A stretch of DNA of 64,000 bases. Source: Coniferiporia sulphurascens (Eukaryota > Basidiomycota > Agaricomycetes > Hymenochaetales > Hymenochaetaceae). A program made the translations under genes and the position numbers. Position 1 is the first letter of the stretch. Every line of letters starts with the position of its first letter. The notes under the pieces are model-generated. The model was not told the origin of the DNA, made no database searches, and saw only the letters and a program-made list of their open reading frames with translations. Location: NCBI GenBank assembly GCA_002794785.1, contig NBBA01000015.1:620001-684000 (forward strand), read 5' to 3'. Shown in pieces: positions 34,761 through 45,915 of the stretch.

Positions 34761-35737
34761 TCAGCACCGAACTGCTTCAAAGTTGCACCCCGATCTTTCG
34801 ACTGAGGCGAAAACGAAGTTCCGTACAATTTTCGTATTCGCCTTGGATAGGGACCCTTTCGAATACGATCCCTTCAAGATTCCCTCCAGGCGTTCATCGT
34901 TTTCGGACTCGGAAACTCCATCATCGCTCCCTACGGGCGTCTGGGGCGCTGCAGAAGCGCAACTGTCGTCGTCGTCTGATCCACTATCGATGTCGCTATC
35001 GCCGCGAGGGTACAATGACGACACATTTGGAGTGGATGAGGCGGAAACGGGTGATATAGTGGCGCCAACGAGTGGCACGTGGGACGATAAAGGCACGAGA
35101 GGAGGACTTGGTCGGCCTAACACCTTGAGATATTCCAGGAGGTCGGCGACAGTGTCGATAACAAAAGGCTCAGAGACGGACCGCCTATGGACTACATCCG
35201 TAGGACAAAGAGCGTAAGATGGAAAGTTCGTGTTACATTTCTAGTACAACAAAGGATTAGAATTTGCCGTGCATGTAGCCATTATTCGTACGTACTACTC
35301 CTTTCTCATCCATTCTCCTGTTTGCACCCAGTATACCACCGCCTCCACCACCGCTTATATATTCGAGTTCCCTTCTCACATCTTCTCCAATTGAAACCGA
35401 CGTGAGCGAGCTCGAGCGCCGGCCTTTCAGGTGCGCTTTCTTCATGCGCGTCTTCAACTCGTGCGCTCGCGACGCGACGGACAGGCGAGGCCAGTCATAC
35501 GCACCCTCTGTAGCAAGGTCTCCAGATGCCGATAGACTGTAAGATTCCAGCTCTTCGCGTTTCCTCATGAATCTCCCGAATGCGTCAGGAGTGTTAATGG
35601 GCGTCGAGCTGCCACCAGCACTGAGTTCTTCAGCTAGGGCAGCTGGGACTGTGTTGTCGTATATCCAGGCCTGAGAACGGGGTCAGATAAATATAAATTC
35701 ATCAGTCTGGGCAATTGCGCACTTTCTTCAAGCCCAT
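34761..35737 (-). CDS. Hypothetical Ser-rich protein with a 15-nt first coding exon
   Basis: The start ATG at 35737 opens a 15-nt exon (35723-35737, MGLKK) joined by a 52-bp intron in phase to exon 2 (from 35670; AWIYDNTVPAALAEELSAGG, then a charged stretch with RKREELE, YDWPRL and RMKKAHLKGRR). The final exon ends at 34761 and contains VIDTVADLLEYLKVLGRPS followed by a Ser/Asp-rich region (SDIDSGSDDDD) and a basic end. The donor of exon 2 (somewhere in 35250-35400) and the acceptor of the last exon (35196-35206) are not certain. No known domain; acidic-Ser tracts suggest a phosphorylated nuclear or cytosolic protein, which is only a guess. Confidence 0.5.
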
Positions 35738-36114
35738 GTTGTAATTGAGTCGTAAAGTCGTGTCGGTCGTAAGTGTAAGAGTCGTCGCTGGCCGAAGTAT
35801 CACGGGGATGGCAGTGGTCAGTGGTCAAGAGTTAAGCAAAGACAGTCATTGTGGGGTTTAATAATGTAACAATGTCCGACACTGGGCACATATTGTACTC
35901 GTGTTGGCAAGTGTAAACAAACGTGGCTGCGGGCCAAGGGCAGCCTCGAGCCACATCTGGGCCACGGTCACGGTCACGCGAGTGCGTTACGCTACAAACA
36001 GCCACGTGATAAACACTAGCGGATTACATAGCATTCTAAAAGGGGAAACAGTTTAAAGAAAACAGCGACTATATGATCGGGACTTGTTACTCCCAAGGGA
36101 TGGTCACTATCAAG
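35738..36114. other. Intergenic region between the Ser-rich gene and BTB protein 2
   Basis: 376 bp; nothing recognised apart from expected promoter and terminator functions. Confidence 0.4.
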
Positions 36115-36945
36115 CTATCGGTATTGTATAACACATAGTTTCTCCCATTTCTCCTTGTGTTTCTCGGGCACCGTCACCTCCGCTTCCCTCGAAATGTCTT
36201 TGAAGTGCTCTTTGATCCACCGAGCCGCGGTCACAGATGGCACCGACATCGAGCCCCGACAGCTCTCGTGCAGCTGCATCAGCAAGATAACGTCTTCGCT
36301 CCTGAGTCGCTTTCCCTCGCTCAGCGTGAGAGGTATCTCCTGCCGTGCCCTTAAATAGCCCTGGATTAGGAGCTCTGTCGAGTGGTGCCTGTGCCCAAGT
36401 ACGATCAGGTCGGCGTACGAGGCCTTGGACCCCAGGAGTCGGAGGATCGTCTTCGTCCGGATCGAAGTGAACATGTATTTGGTCGCAGTCCTCAGGACGG
36501 AGTCGCACTCTTCGAAGGCCGTCGTTTCCTCTAGGATGTCCCTGTGAACAAGAAGTTGGTAGGCACATACGACGACAAGCAGACATGAAGGGGAGATCTA
36601 CTGACTCTGGCTCTGGGTAAATTATGGCCAAAAAGCGTTCCCAATCAACCTTCATTTCTCCTTGCAGGTGAAGGGGGTTTTCCTCTGTCTCTCCGTCGGA
36701 CTTTCCGTCGCCAGGATTCCTGTATCCCAAGGCGAACATATCTCTAAACACATCCGAAAGGCGGATGAGCATCGATTTGTGTATCTTGAACAGGCATTCC
36801 TCGACCTAAAGGGGCACGCCCAACTTAACTCACGCAGAGGAACTCAATAGTATGCACTCACCAAGAGAATGATACTTCCGTCGTCAAACCAATATGCGGG
36901 ATGGCGCTTGCGGCCGCCAAACATCGAGCCAGTGTCAGTAGACAT
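36115..36945 (-). CDS. BTB/POZ domain protein 2
   Basis: Predicted 236 residues in three exons (36862-36945, 36606-36805, 36115-36541; introns 56 and 64 bp). BTB core: YWFDDGSIILL, then VEECLFKIHKSMLIRLSDVF, FRDMFA and WERFLAIIYPEPE. The back half is helical (TATKYMFTSI, KTILRLLG, YADLIVLGHRHH) and ends with a charged tail (PEKHKEKWEKL). It lacks the LEEARELGLED signature of BTB proteins 1, 4 and 5, so it belongs to another subfamily. The start at 36945 was preferred; the frame is open further upstream to 37089 but that part shows no BTB-like sequence. Function unknown. Confidence 0.8.
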
Positions 36946-37664
36946 GTGCGGGTTCAACGATAGGATATGAGATAGCTCAAGAGACTGGACGAGTTTGAGT
37001 GGGAAAAGTACGTATGTGGATAGCGCCTCCCCAACGCCCAGGACGAATGAGCGAATGAATGACTCTACGATTGGCCACACCAATCGCACGAGGCGAGATT
37101 GCTCTATTCCATGTATTTAAAGACGATGAAGGTTCACCCTTGATAAGGGCAGGCACTGTTTGATATCAATGATGAGACTTAGAAGACCTGCTAAAATGCG
37201 CATTTGGAATGGTAATAGCGCCGCATGGTGAGGGTGTTCATCAAAGAACGGTGCGAACGAGCCGAGGTACGACATTGTATTGCTGACGGAGGTACGAATA
37301 GCTACGACTAATGCTCATATCGGGAAATAGGCTCGGGCCTATGTTTGAGCTGCCTACTTTCTGCGATTCTGGCGGAGTATTACAGAATGATTTGGGATGG
37401 AAGAGGTGAGGATGAATGCACGGTGATTACATTTTATTCCGAGACAAAATTAAAGAGCTTTGAAATGAGTGTGATTGAGACAAGGATTTGATTTTTTAAA
37501 ATAGGTCAAGAGCCGCGATACACTAAAGAAGGTTTGACGCGAAGAGCGTAGTACACACACAGAAGGCTATTCTATTGCTACAAATGGCGACGGGGAGATT
37601 ATGTGTCGGATAAAGTACGAAGACTTGAACGCGCTCCTACAGCCTGGATGAAGACAACCGATCT
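36946..37664. other. Intergenic region upstream of BTB protein 2
   Basis: About 720 bp without a supported gene. An AT-rich block spans roughly 37410-37520. Confidence 0.4.
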
Positions 37665-38484
37665 CTACTTTCCCATTTTGAGAACATCGCGTAACTTCTT
37701 CTCGAAACCGATCTTCTTCGGGCTGGCTTTCGCAAGCGTGGCCGGGCCCGAGTTCGAGCCCAAGGTGAGGTGGCCTGCCCCCTACACAGCACTCGATTAG
37801 ACGTAAACACAGGCGATCACGAGAAATACTCGCCTTCGAGAGGAACATCTCCAGCTCCGCCGAGTCTTCCGGACTGAGCCCGTGTGCGGCGTCTGTGCGT
37901 GCGGCAAGGCGACTCCAGTCGAAGTCGTACCCGTGTGAGCGAAGGTTCGTGAGCCCGCGCGTGCCGGTGACGCTGTCCGGCGTCACAATGACGGGGACTG
38001 TGCGCGGCATGCAGTCGTCAAACTTGTAGAACGTTCGCCTGCCCGGTTTGGGGTGGTTCACATAAGTGGAAGACGCAGACGCGGATGACGACACTGAGAA
38101 CAGCGTGGAAGAAGATGCCGAAGTAGGGGCAAGCGAGAGCGGATGTATCACCGGATCAGAGCTTGAAAGGGAGATCCCAGAGCCATCGCTCTCGGACGAT
38201 TCGATAGAAAGCACTGCGTCGTCTGGGGAAAGTGACGTATCCTGTCTTTTCTTGACCATTTCAGAAGGTTTAGGGATACGCTTCGCAATACTCATTCGAA
38301 TGGGCTCGAATTCGTCGTCAGAGAGGAGGGAACTCTTGCGCTCTGCAGGATTTTCATTGTAATCCGCACTGACGCTCCGGGCAACGTGCTGGATTGCGCC
38401 GTTACCGAAGTCAACATCGAAGAAAACCGGCTCGTCAACAGGTTGGTGCGATGTCTGCGCCGCATCGTTCGTGACTCCAGACAT
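37665..38484 (-). CDS. Hypothetical Ser-rich protein
   Basis: Predicted 255 residues in two exons, 37834-38484 and 37665-37781. The intron (37782-37833, 52 bp) uses a GC donor in the context AAG|GCGAGT; this is the choice that yields a coherent charged C-terminus (ASPKKIGFEKKLRDVLKMGK). The middle is Ser-rich (SIESSESDGSG, SSSTLFSVSSSASASS); the only ordered-looking part is RRTFYKFDDCMPRTVPVIV and HGYDFDWSRLAAR. No domain recognised. The frame remains open upstream of the ATG, so further 5' exons towards 38860 are possible. Confidence 0.5.
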
Positions 38485-39060
38485 CTCTTCAGCACTCCGT
38501 AAAAGGGGCGGAATTGTAGACGGCCTCTGAGGCAGCGTTCCTCCAAAATATAAGGTAACGGCTGAAGCTGAGGAAAAGCCACGATATCAATAAGCAGGTT
38601 AGCGTCTGGTGGCACTCTACCCACAAGCCCACAACCACGGAATCTCCTCCCTAAATTCACGGGTGTGGCGAGGAAGAAGGTCGTTGATCACAAGGCCAAT
38701 CTTGTCTGAGGTACGGATAAACGGTGGGCGGGTAGCAATTCTCGCCTCATTTATGGGGACCACAACATGTGGCGGGAACAAACCGGTCCCTTTGTTTCCA
38801 GAATTTTGACTCTGAATCGGGTAAATCAATGTGGCCCGTGTGGAGTACCGTGCCACTAACGCTTGTTCAGGCGATCAAAGCCACGATAATTGAAGCCACT
38901 ATATTCTGCTCACCCGCAACTGTGGCCAAAGTAGGCGTCATTTTATATTCCCAAGCAGATTCACGTACAAAGACGTTCTATAAGCCTTTTAAATTATACG
39001 AAATATCCTCATGGTCAATAATCAGACCCCTCAAATCTTATGATTGACGCGCTCACAGGT
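38485..39060. other. Possible 5' exons of the Ser-rich gene, otherwise empty
   Basis: A minus-strand frame at 38617-38856 (contains VVVPINEARIATRPPFIRTS) has no ATG and could not be joined to the gene downstream. Nothing else seen. Confidence 0.3.
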
Positions 39061-39715
39061 TCAGGAAAGTCGAGGATTCACCTTTCCCCGCTTAAAGCCC
39101 ACCCTGCCCAGCACTAATCCATCTCTACCTTCTGCCATCTGTATTACCTCCCCCAGCGGACCCCATACAGCGCCATTTAGCTGTTTGTCCTCGGTGCGCT
39201 TCTCCCGGGCCGTCTTCCTACCCCCTCGACTGATTTCAGATGGCAGCCTTATTTTATATTCCGGAGAGTTCGGGGGCAGCTGCGGGTTCCACGGGGTGGC
39301 TGGCATGTAGTAGTGGCCCACCGACCAGCCATAGTTAGACCGTGCCAGAAGGGCCAATCGCGAAACGACGCGGTGTGGTAGGCCCCGCGAGAGCGCTGAA
39401 TTGTGTAAAAGCTCGAGAGTACTCGTGACTTGTTCGCAAAGGAAATATTATGAGTAAAACACGTAGTGTACGCTAGTCCAAAAACTCACTTCGCGTGTCA
39501 AACTCGGCCAGCCACCTCTTTGCGTCCTCAACTCCCTCCGGACTGCCACTCTTTGCTTGTATACGTTTTATTGCTGACGCAGCAGCCTCGAAGGAATGTC
39601 TGTATGTCTTCCTGAGGCTCCTGAGCGCTGGCCTGTTGTGCAACACGGCCGCAGACGTTGCACGAAGGAAGAGCCTGTAGAATGCTGTGAACTCAGATGG
39701 AAGGGGAGGCGGCAT
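39061..39715 (-). CDS. Small LYR/DUF1763-like protein, probably mitochondrial
   Basis: Predicted 197 residues in two exons (39490-39715, 39061-39428; intron 61 bp, in phase). It starts MPPPLPSEFTAFYRLFLRA, a LYR-like N-terminal helix, followed by a basic helix (RSLRKTYRHSFEAAASAIKR). The second exon gives RLALLARSNYGWSVGHYYM, WNPQLPPNSPEYKIRLPSE and a basic end (GRVGFKRGKVNPRLS). This layout is like the fungal DUF1763 group, small proteins thought to be mitochondrial; I recall the family only loosely and the name needs a profile search. The ATG at 39715 is the first Met in the open frame. Confidence 0.6.
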
Positions 39716-40363
39716 TTTTTCCCTCCTCCTTGAACCTTCAGTTTTCACAGCCTGGAGAAAGGTGTAGAAGATTTGGTTACAGTTCCAAGTCCGATCTCGC
39801 TGAGGGTACTTCAGATTTCATGGCGTAGTTGGTGTTGGCCGTGTGACGAGGTATTAGGAACCCGTCACGCGTCCCAATCCGTTACAATGTTACTTGTGGC
39901 CTGAGGCTTCAACAGTCACCAGTACGGCCGCCGGAGACGCTCTTTCATCTTGGAGTTACTACATGTCTGGGACTCAGTACTCGAAAACAGCGTGATGCAT
40001 CGTGCACCATCTTCCGCAAACAGGTTTCTCAGACGCCGAGGTAACTCTGAACTCTGGCACTGGCTACCTAGGCAGCTAGGCTGTCCACCCTATTGGCAAC
40101 AGCTAAAGTTTCGGGAAGACGGATGCTCAGTTGATCGGACTGGTGATGGGCCTTTGATTCACAGTGTTGCTTATCCGTTTTACCCGTTCCCGGGGGATGT
40201 GGTCGGGCCAGATAGCGGCGGTCTTAACATAAAAGCGCGTAATGAACTTGTTCTCCCAACACCGGTAGCCGCCCCTCTCGAAGGTTCCCTCTCCGCCTGT
40301 TGTCCGGTCGACAAACTCCCCGCCCCCCGTTCAATAGGCGGCCAATTTACTCCATGAAAATTC
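39716..40363. other. Intergenic region upstream of the orphan family
   Basis: About 650 bp, no supported gene. A CATAAAAG near 40228 may be the TATA-like element of orphan copy 1. Confidence 0.4.
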
Positions 40364-40858
40364 ATGCATAACCTCGACCGGAAGAGACTCTTAGCACACC
40401 GTATCGCACCACCGACTCCGTATATGGTACCGTCTGCCGATTGGGCTGCAGACGTGTGCACATTCACCGTCCGCATGGAGCCCGAATTCACAGTCTACCG
40501 CACAGTCGTAAATCCCATTTCGCGCACGCGCGTGCTCCACCGCTGTATTCGGTACTGGCTTGCGATAATGTGGACACCTCCACGTTCTCTATACCTGGAG
40601 TCTCGCTCGGACGGGGTTGCGAATGACTCTTCCGACATAGAGTCTAGTCGGGCCGCGGCCAGTTCGACCTGCGAAGAGTCGCAAGTGGAACTGGACATCC
40701 CTGGTGGTGCAGCCCAGCTCGTTTCTGCTACAGCTGCTGGCGCCGTTTCTGTGCATTTACGCCCGCATCGGCGTCCAGCAGGGCCGCGGCCTCGACCATG
40801 GTTCTCTCCGGAAGCACATCCGCAAGACCCTCAAGAGCCACGCGCATGCGGATTTTAA
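40364..40858 (+). CDS. Orphan tandem family, copy 1
   Basis: Single-exon frame of 164 residues. Residues 21-66 hold the family core VPSADWAADVCTFTVR, EPEFTVYRTVV and NPISRTRV, ending with a Trp (RCIRYWL). A low-complexity stretch follows and then the second shared motif RRPAGPRPRP near residue 140. Compared with copy 3, the N-terminal Pro/Ser region and the acidic C-terminal third are missing, so this copy is short and possibly truncated. No signal peptide, no known domain. Confidence 0.5.
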   Translation: MHNLDRKRLLAHRIAPPTPYMVPSADWAADVCTFTVRMEPEFTVYRTVVNPISRTRVLHRCIRYWLAIMWTPPRSLYLESRSDGVANDSSDIESSRAAASSTCEESQVELDIPGGAAQLVSATAAGAVSVHLRPHRRPAGPRPRPWFSPEAHPQDPQEPRACGF

Positions 40859-42122
40859 TGCCCAAGAGCGTCTGCGATGCGATCGTCACCCTATCTTACA
40901 GGAGTGCATCAACCGCCAGACCCTGCTAAACGCTCCGTCGTACAAGATTTTCTATCCCCCCCACCCCCGGTTCCCCTCCTAGCGACGCACCGAAAAGAGA
41001 CATGTTAACTCACTAGGAAGCTGATATAAGTATTACTACGACCGATTTCACTAACTTCACACTAAATTAATGTCCTCCTCCTTTATCCCAAAATTACTAT
41101 CTGCACTAGTATCGATATTTATTTTGTAAACATCCTTGTAATTCTCAGGCTTGCCGCAATAATTTAGCCGCCGTTGAACGGGACTGCCAATGATAGTCGG
41201 TATGATTGTATGCCCGTCACTTAAAATGACCTGTCTGTTATCAATTAAACAATGGTTACTTATTCATCTTTTTTTCTGTATCGGAAAAAAATTTGATGTC
41301 TCCAATTGATGAGGGCGGAGGGGGTCCCACAGACATCACTAGAACTTGAAGTGCGATTCGGAGGGGAAAAAATCTGGCCCGGGTGACTGGTGACTGTACA
41401 ATAAGAGCAGCGCGTCTGTCACAAAGCGCACGTGCTCACGCACGCACGTGTCGCATAAGCGCGCGTCCGTAGTTTAAAACTCCGGTCCAACAAAAAGGAA
41501 AAGAAAAGGCACAGCCGCTACTACGGGGGTTAGATGCTTGTGCTCAGTCCTTGTAGCACGCGCTTGTTCTGTGCCCTCTATTGACTCGACTTTAGACAAC
41601 TTTCTCATGGCGGAGAACCTACAGGATAATTGCTTTGTATCACTAGACGCACAGACTACAAGACGTTTCATCCCAACAAGTTGCGATTTCGACTTTGGCG
41701 AAGCTAACTTAGCCCATTCAGGGTAACATCGTACTTGGACCTCACCCAAACGTGGAGACAGGAGCGGATAAAATGCTGCCCCATTGGATTGAATGCTTTG
41801 CTACCGCCATCATGAGCGTGTCTTGATTGGTATCCAGACCTTCCAAAAGTGTAAATGCGGCTATGATGTGTTGGCCATCATACGAGCTCGTTGGGGATCA
41901 TATGGCAGATCATTGATGCATACCAGGAGCTCTCACCATGAGCTGTTTAAAAATATAATATGTTGCAGTATAAAGAGCTCCTAACAAGTCCCTACCCCCC
42001 CTGTGCTAGTATCCGTCTCCCGTGCTTGCCAGCATAACTTATAGAGTTCACGCACCTCAGCAACTACGCTTATATTAAACAGATTTCTTATATTAGACCG
42101 ACTTGAGTCTCACTTGGGCATT
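40859..42122. other. Spacer between orphan copies 1 and 2
   Basis: About 1.26 kb, partly AT-rich (41020-41300). No gene recognised. Confidence 0.4.
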
Positions 42123-42937
42123 ATGTCTTTTGATCTCTTAACGCGAACATCGTCGGCGCCACCCGACCCTTTTTTATCAAGCCCGAGTCCCGGGTCCACC
42201 GGCCCTACATGTACAAGTTTACTCACTCTCGCCCTTCAAGCTTTCCTCAGCCCGCTCTCCACATCTTATTCCGGAGATACCCGGACCCGGACCGCCCCAC
42301 CCAAAATCTCACCCACTAGTGACATACTGGAAGGACTAGCGCGCCGGGCCACAACGCCCACATTCCCCCAGACTACAACTCCGATAGACGTCTTATCTGC
42401 TCGCTGGACGGTAAATGCGCACTCCTTCATCGCCCACGCCAAGCCTGACGGCCTTCTGTACTGTTGTGTAGCCTGTCCCGCGCCTTCATCCGCTATGGCT
42501 CAAGTTGCGGTGCCGATTCGTGCGAGGCTGTATGCGATCCTGTACGCCGGTTCTCGAGCCCTGGGTGGACGATAGTGTAAACGGCGCGACAGACGGAGCA
42601 CAAGACGTGGGGATGGGTGTTCTACTAGTGGGAGGTGCGGGATCAGCCGTCACTCGCGCTCGCCAATACATATACGCTCGCCCAAGTCGGCGTCCGGCAG
42701 GGCCGAGACAGCCGCAGCAGCACGCATCAAAGCAATACTCAAGCTTCTCGTTCCAAAGTTTGGAATCAGCGTCCTACGACGGGAGCAAGAGGAGCATGTC
42801 CCCTTGTCGCTGCCGTTGCTGCAGTAGGCAAATCTGAGCTTTCCCCCGCCACTCCGGTCATCGCCGTCGCTGCGACAAATATCGCTCGATGTCGGGTGCA
42901 TTTTTTTGGTATCGAGCCGAAACTTGGAATGGAATAG
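42123..42937 (+). pseudogene. Orphan tandem family, copy 2 (frameshifted)
   Basis: The first frame (42123-42575, from ATG) has the core in diverged form: VLSARWTVNAHSF then LYCCV. The rest of the homology is spread over other frames: RRPAGPRQPQ in the frame that runs to 42837, REQEEHVPL (compare REEHEDIVPL in copy 3) and then AAVAAVGKSELS and FFGIEPKLGME in the frame ending at 42937. At least two frame changes relative to copy 3 are therefore needed. This pattern fits decay rather than introns, since no splice sites of normal spacing restore the frame. If expressed, only the 150-residue N-terminal part would be made. Confidence 0.5.
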
Positions 42938-44584
42938 GCATATTTAAGTGTTAAGTAAACTACCGTTTCGTGCTTCTGGAGCACTTTTGCACTACGTTGT
43001 GTACTACGTCTATTGAGTCTTCTACCCGTTCGCAGTTCTAGGTCGTCTGGCACGGCACCACGCTTCTTCACTCCTATCACGGATACTGTACTATACTATT
43101 GATGGATTGATGGATTAAACTTTCCTTCAAGCTAATTCGTCCTCTACACTAATAGTGATTGTATTAAGTTTACGTCATCTATGTTCTCCTTGTCATTTCT
43201 CACGTTTCCATCTGACCTCAATCATCGGGCGGCGTAAAGGGTACTATCTTTTGCCGTATATGTATTTACTTCACCATGTCCCCGCCTCGTGAGCTCGGGT
43301 AGTGCGCACGCACGGATTTCCGTCCCCCTCAAGTATGAGGCAAGTAATCCGCATTACAATCAAGGAAAAACCATGAATTCTTCAGTAACACCGCCGAAAA
43401 AGGTTTCCCTTCCTTCGATGCGTAGATTAAGCGGCCACCCAACCTAAGTTATAGAGAGTTGATCAGAGTCGTGAACATTGTTACACCTTTGATAATATAT
43501 CAAGCGCGCTCAGCCACCCCTTTTTGTGGTACCTCTATTAATAGATTTATTAGTTACGCGCTCCCGCACACGACTAGCCGGCTCTCCGGGGGTTGGCCAA
43601 ATCCGCCGTGCACACGGAAGCAGAGGGAAAAGATCAGGATTAAGGACCTGACTGCAGTCCGATCTGATTCAAATTGGATGTCTTCAATCTGGACCTCTGT
43701 GGCCATCTCGCACAGGGGTAAGCTGCAAAGCAAATCAACAAGAAGGGGGGGAAATGGATCAGAGCAGCGTGGAATACTGCACTTTGTCCTAAATCCAATC
43801 CCAAAGGTTTGTACACAGTTGGCGAAGTGAGATTGTCAAGACGCGAGATGCAGACATGGAGGGCGACATGTGCACGACGCAGGGCTTCTCGGCCACCGAG
43901 CGACGATGATACCTCGTGTACTGAACTTGGCTTGTCGCCTGTTTGTGTTTGTGGCCTTCTGGTGCCGCAAAGCCCCACGTTCTTTTGGGGCTCCTAAGCG
44001 TCGGACTGCCCAGGCTGTGCAGTACCGCTGTGGCTTGGATTGTTGTCAAGGAAGGTCACCCGTAGGGGCGCCTGAGTCTGAGTGTACTTTATTTACCTTC
44101 CTCATTAAGGTGCATTCCAAATAAATCCGCTTCTGCTGAAAGGAAAATTGATCGCGCAACTTGCCAGAGACATGTAAAATTTACGCGTAACAGAGATTAG
44201 CCACCTGAAGTGTGATGGCAACTAGCTTTTGTGGCTTCGAAAGGATTAGGTAAGCGGTCACGCTACTGGTGACAATACCCGAGCAAAGATTCGGACCCTG
44301 TGGTCCCTTTACGTCACAAATCCCTTTATGGCAGCCATTTCGTCGCGCAGGATGTGGGTCTAAGGCCTCACCACAAATGCAGGTAGAAGCTCGAAGTTCG
44401 ATGGATAGAAACCTGGGTATTTTGCACCGACACTCGGGTATTGGAGATGCCACAGCTTGGTGTTTAAACCACAAAGGCTGATATATTTAGAACTCATCGA
44501 TCTAAGTGGCAGATCCGGTAGGGAAACCACCCGTTAGGTGGCATCAAGATATAGCTACTTTCTGTCAGTGGCCCGTTAGAGCAG
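42938..44584. other. Spacer between orphan copies 2 and 3
   Basis: About 1.65 kb. Open frames near 43640-43978 and 44181-44474 on the minus strand show nothing recognisable. Confidence 0.4.
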
Positions 44585-44592
44585 TATAAAAG
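44585..44592 (+). promoter_or_regulatory. TATA box of orphan copy 3
   Basis: TATAAAAG 132 bp before the ATG at 44724; the intervening leader is CT-rich (CCTCCGCCTGCCCGTCCTC), a usual feature of fungal core promoters. Confidence 0.5.
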
Positions 44593-44723
44593 CGTTCGGG
44601 GGAGTGCCTTCCCCCTAACACTAATATTCCTCCGCCTGCCCGTCCTCTCGACTCACAGCATCATCGTAGTACCTAAGCCTTACTACACACCCGGTACAGC
44701 TCCAAGTAACTTCACCTGGAACC

Positions 44724-45617
44724 ATGCGACTCCACCCCTCAGCGCGAGCACCCTCAGCACCATCTAGCTCGCCCCAGCCCAGCCCAACCTCCAAGTCTTT
44801 CAACCCAACACTCGCGACTTCCCCTCACCCCTCTTTTCAGAGTCCTCTAGGAAGCCCATCCCCCGCGTCCTATCCAGCGCGCACCATCGCTACCCCTCCA
44901 CGAACTCCGCGTGCTTTTGATACGCCGAACCACCAACCACACAGGGACACAGCCACATGGCCCACGCACCCTCAGGCTGCGCCCCCAATCGTCGTGCCGT
45001 CCGCCCACTGGACGGCGGACGTCCAGACCTTCACAGTGCGCTCAGAACCCAGCTTCACGGTCTACTGCACCGTCGTGCGCCCCGTTCCTATCTCGTGCGT
45101 GTCGCGACTTTGGAACTGGCTCACCGGTGCTGGGTCTCAAGTACACGCTCCGGCCACAGAGCACTGCACGAATGGGGATGAGGACAACGCGCTCGACGCA
45201 GACTCCGTTGGGATAAAAGTTCCTGACGATAACGACCGAGTAGACAAAGCCACAAGTCCAACTTCTCATACGCATTCATGCCAACGACCAGCGGGGCCGC
45301 GCCAACGACCCCAGCCCGCTTCGAGACGGTACTCAGGCTGGGACGGCGTGTTCTCCCTTGATAATTCTTCGGAAGATGACTGTGACGCTCCTATGTTCGC
45401 AGTCGACGACACAAGCGGTAGGCTGCTCGTCCCCAACGTGGATGTGGGTGTCGAGTATCTCGTACGGGAGGAGCACGAAGATATCGTCCCTCTTGGTACA
45501 ACCGCTGCGATTGAAGAGCTTTCTACATCGGTCGTATGGCTTGGGGTTGATCCCGAGCCCGAGCTTGAGCTCGACCTCGACCTCGACCCCGAGACGTGGT
45601 GGGTCATCGCCGAGTGA
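44724..45617 (+). CDS. Orphan tandem family, copy 3 (most complete member)
   Basis: Single-exon gene for 297 residues. Residues 1-90 are Pro/Ser/Thr-rich; 91-134 form the conserved core (VPSAHWTADVQTFTVR, EPSFTVYCTVV, RLWNWL); an acidic linker follows; the second shared motif is QRPAGPRQRP; the last 90 residues are acidic (EYLVREEHEDIVPL, DPEPELELDLDLDPE). There is no signal peptide, membrane helix or domain I know. The core looks like three short beta strands with regularly spaced aromatic residues. Copies 1 and 2 lie upstream on the same strand at about 2 kb spacing. A TATA box lies upstream. The uninterrupted 297-codon frame in three-way homology supports it as a real gene. Confidence 0.65.
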   Translation: MRLHPSARAPSAPSSSPQPSPTSKSFNPTLATSPHPSFQSPLGSPSPASYPARTIATPPRTPRAFDTPNHQPHRDTATWPTHPQAAPPIVVPSAHWTADVQTFTVRSEPSFTVYCTVVRPVPISCVSRLWNWLTGAGSQVHAPATEHCTNGDEDNALDADSVGIKVPDDNDRVDKATSPTSHTHSCQRPAGPRQRPQPASRRYSGWDGVFSLDNSSEDDCDAPMFAVDDTSGRLLVPNVDVGVEYLVREEHEDIVPLGTTAAIEELSTSVVWLGVDPEPELELDLDLDPETWWVIAE

Positions 45618-45915
45618 TTCGCTGTTCTGATACGGCGACCCATATCATCCATATCATAATAGCTACAGTATTACTACACCCAGCTTCTCCAACACCAGTC
45701 CGCCTCTCCCATCCATCCATGATCATTAGTACACTATACGTTTCTGTTTTTATTTTGTTTATAAAGTTGTTTTCCGTAATTACCCTGTATCAACCGTGAA
45801 CGGTTAAGCAGAGTACAATAGTATTCCCTTGCCCTTTTTTTGCCTCCCTCGTTGACTACCCAACCCCGATAAGCTCCAGCGTAGCTAGAAAAGTAAGAAG
45901 AATACTTCAGTTTCC
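45618..45915. other. 3' region of orphan copy 3
   Basis: About 300 bp; nothing seen but AT-rich 3' flank. Confidence 0.3.
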
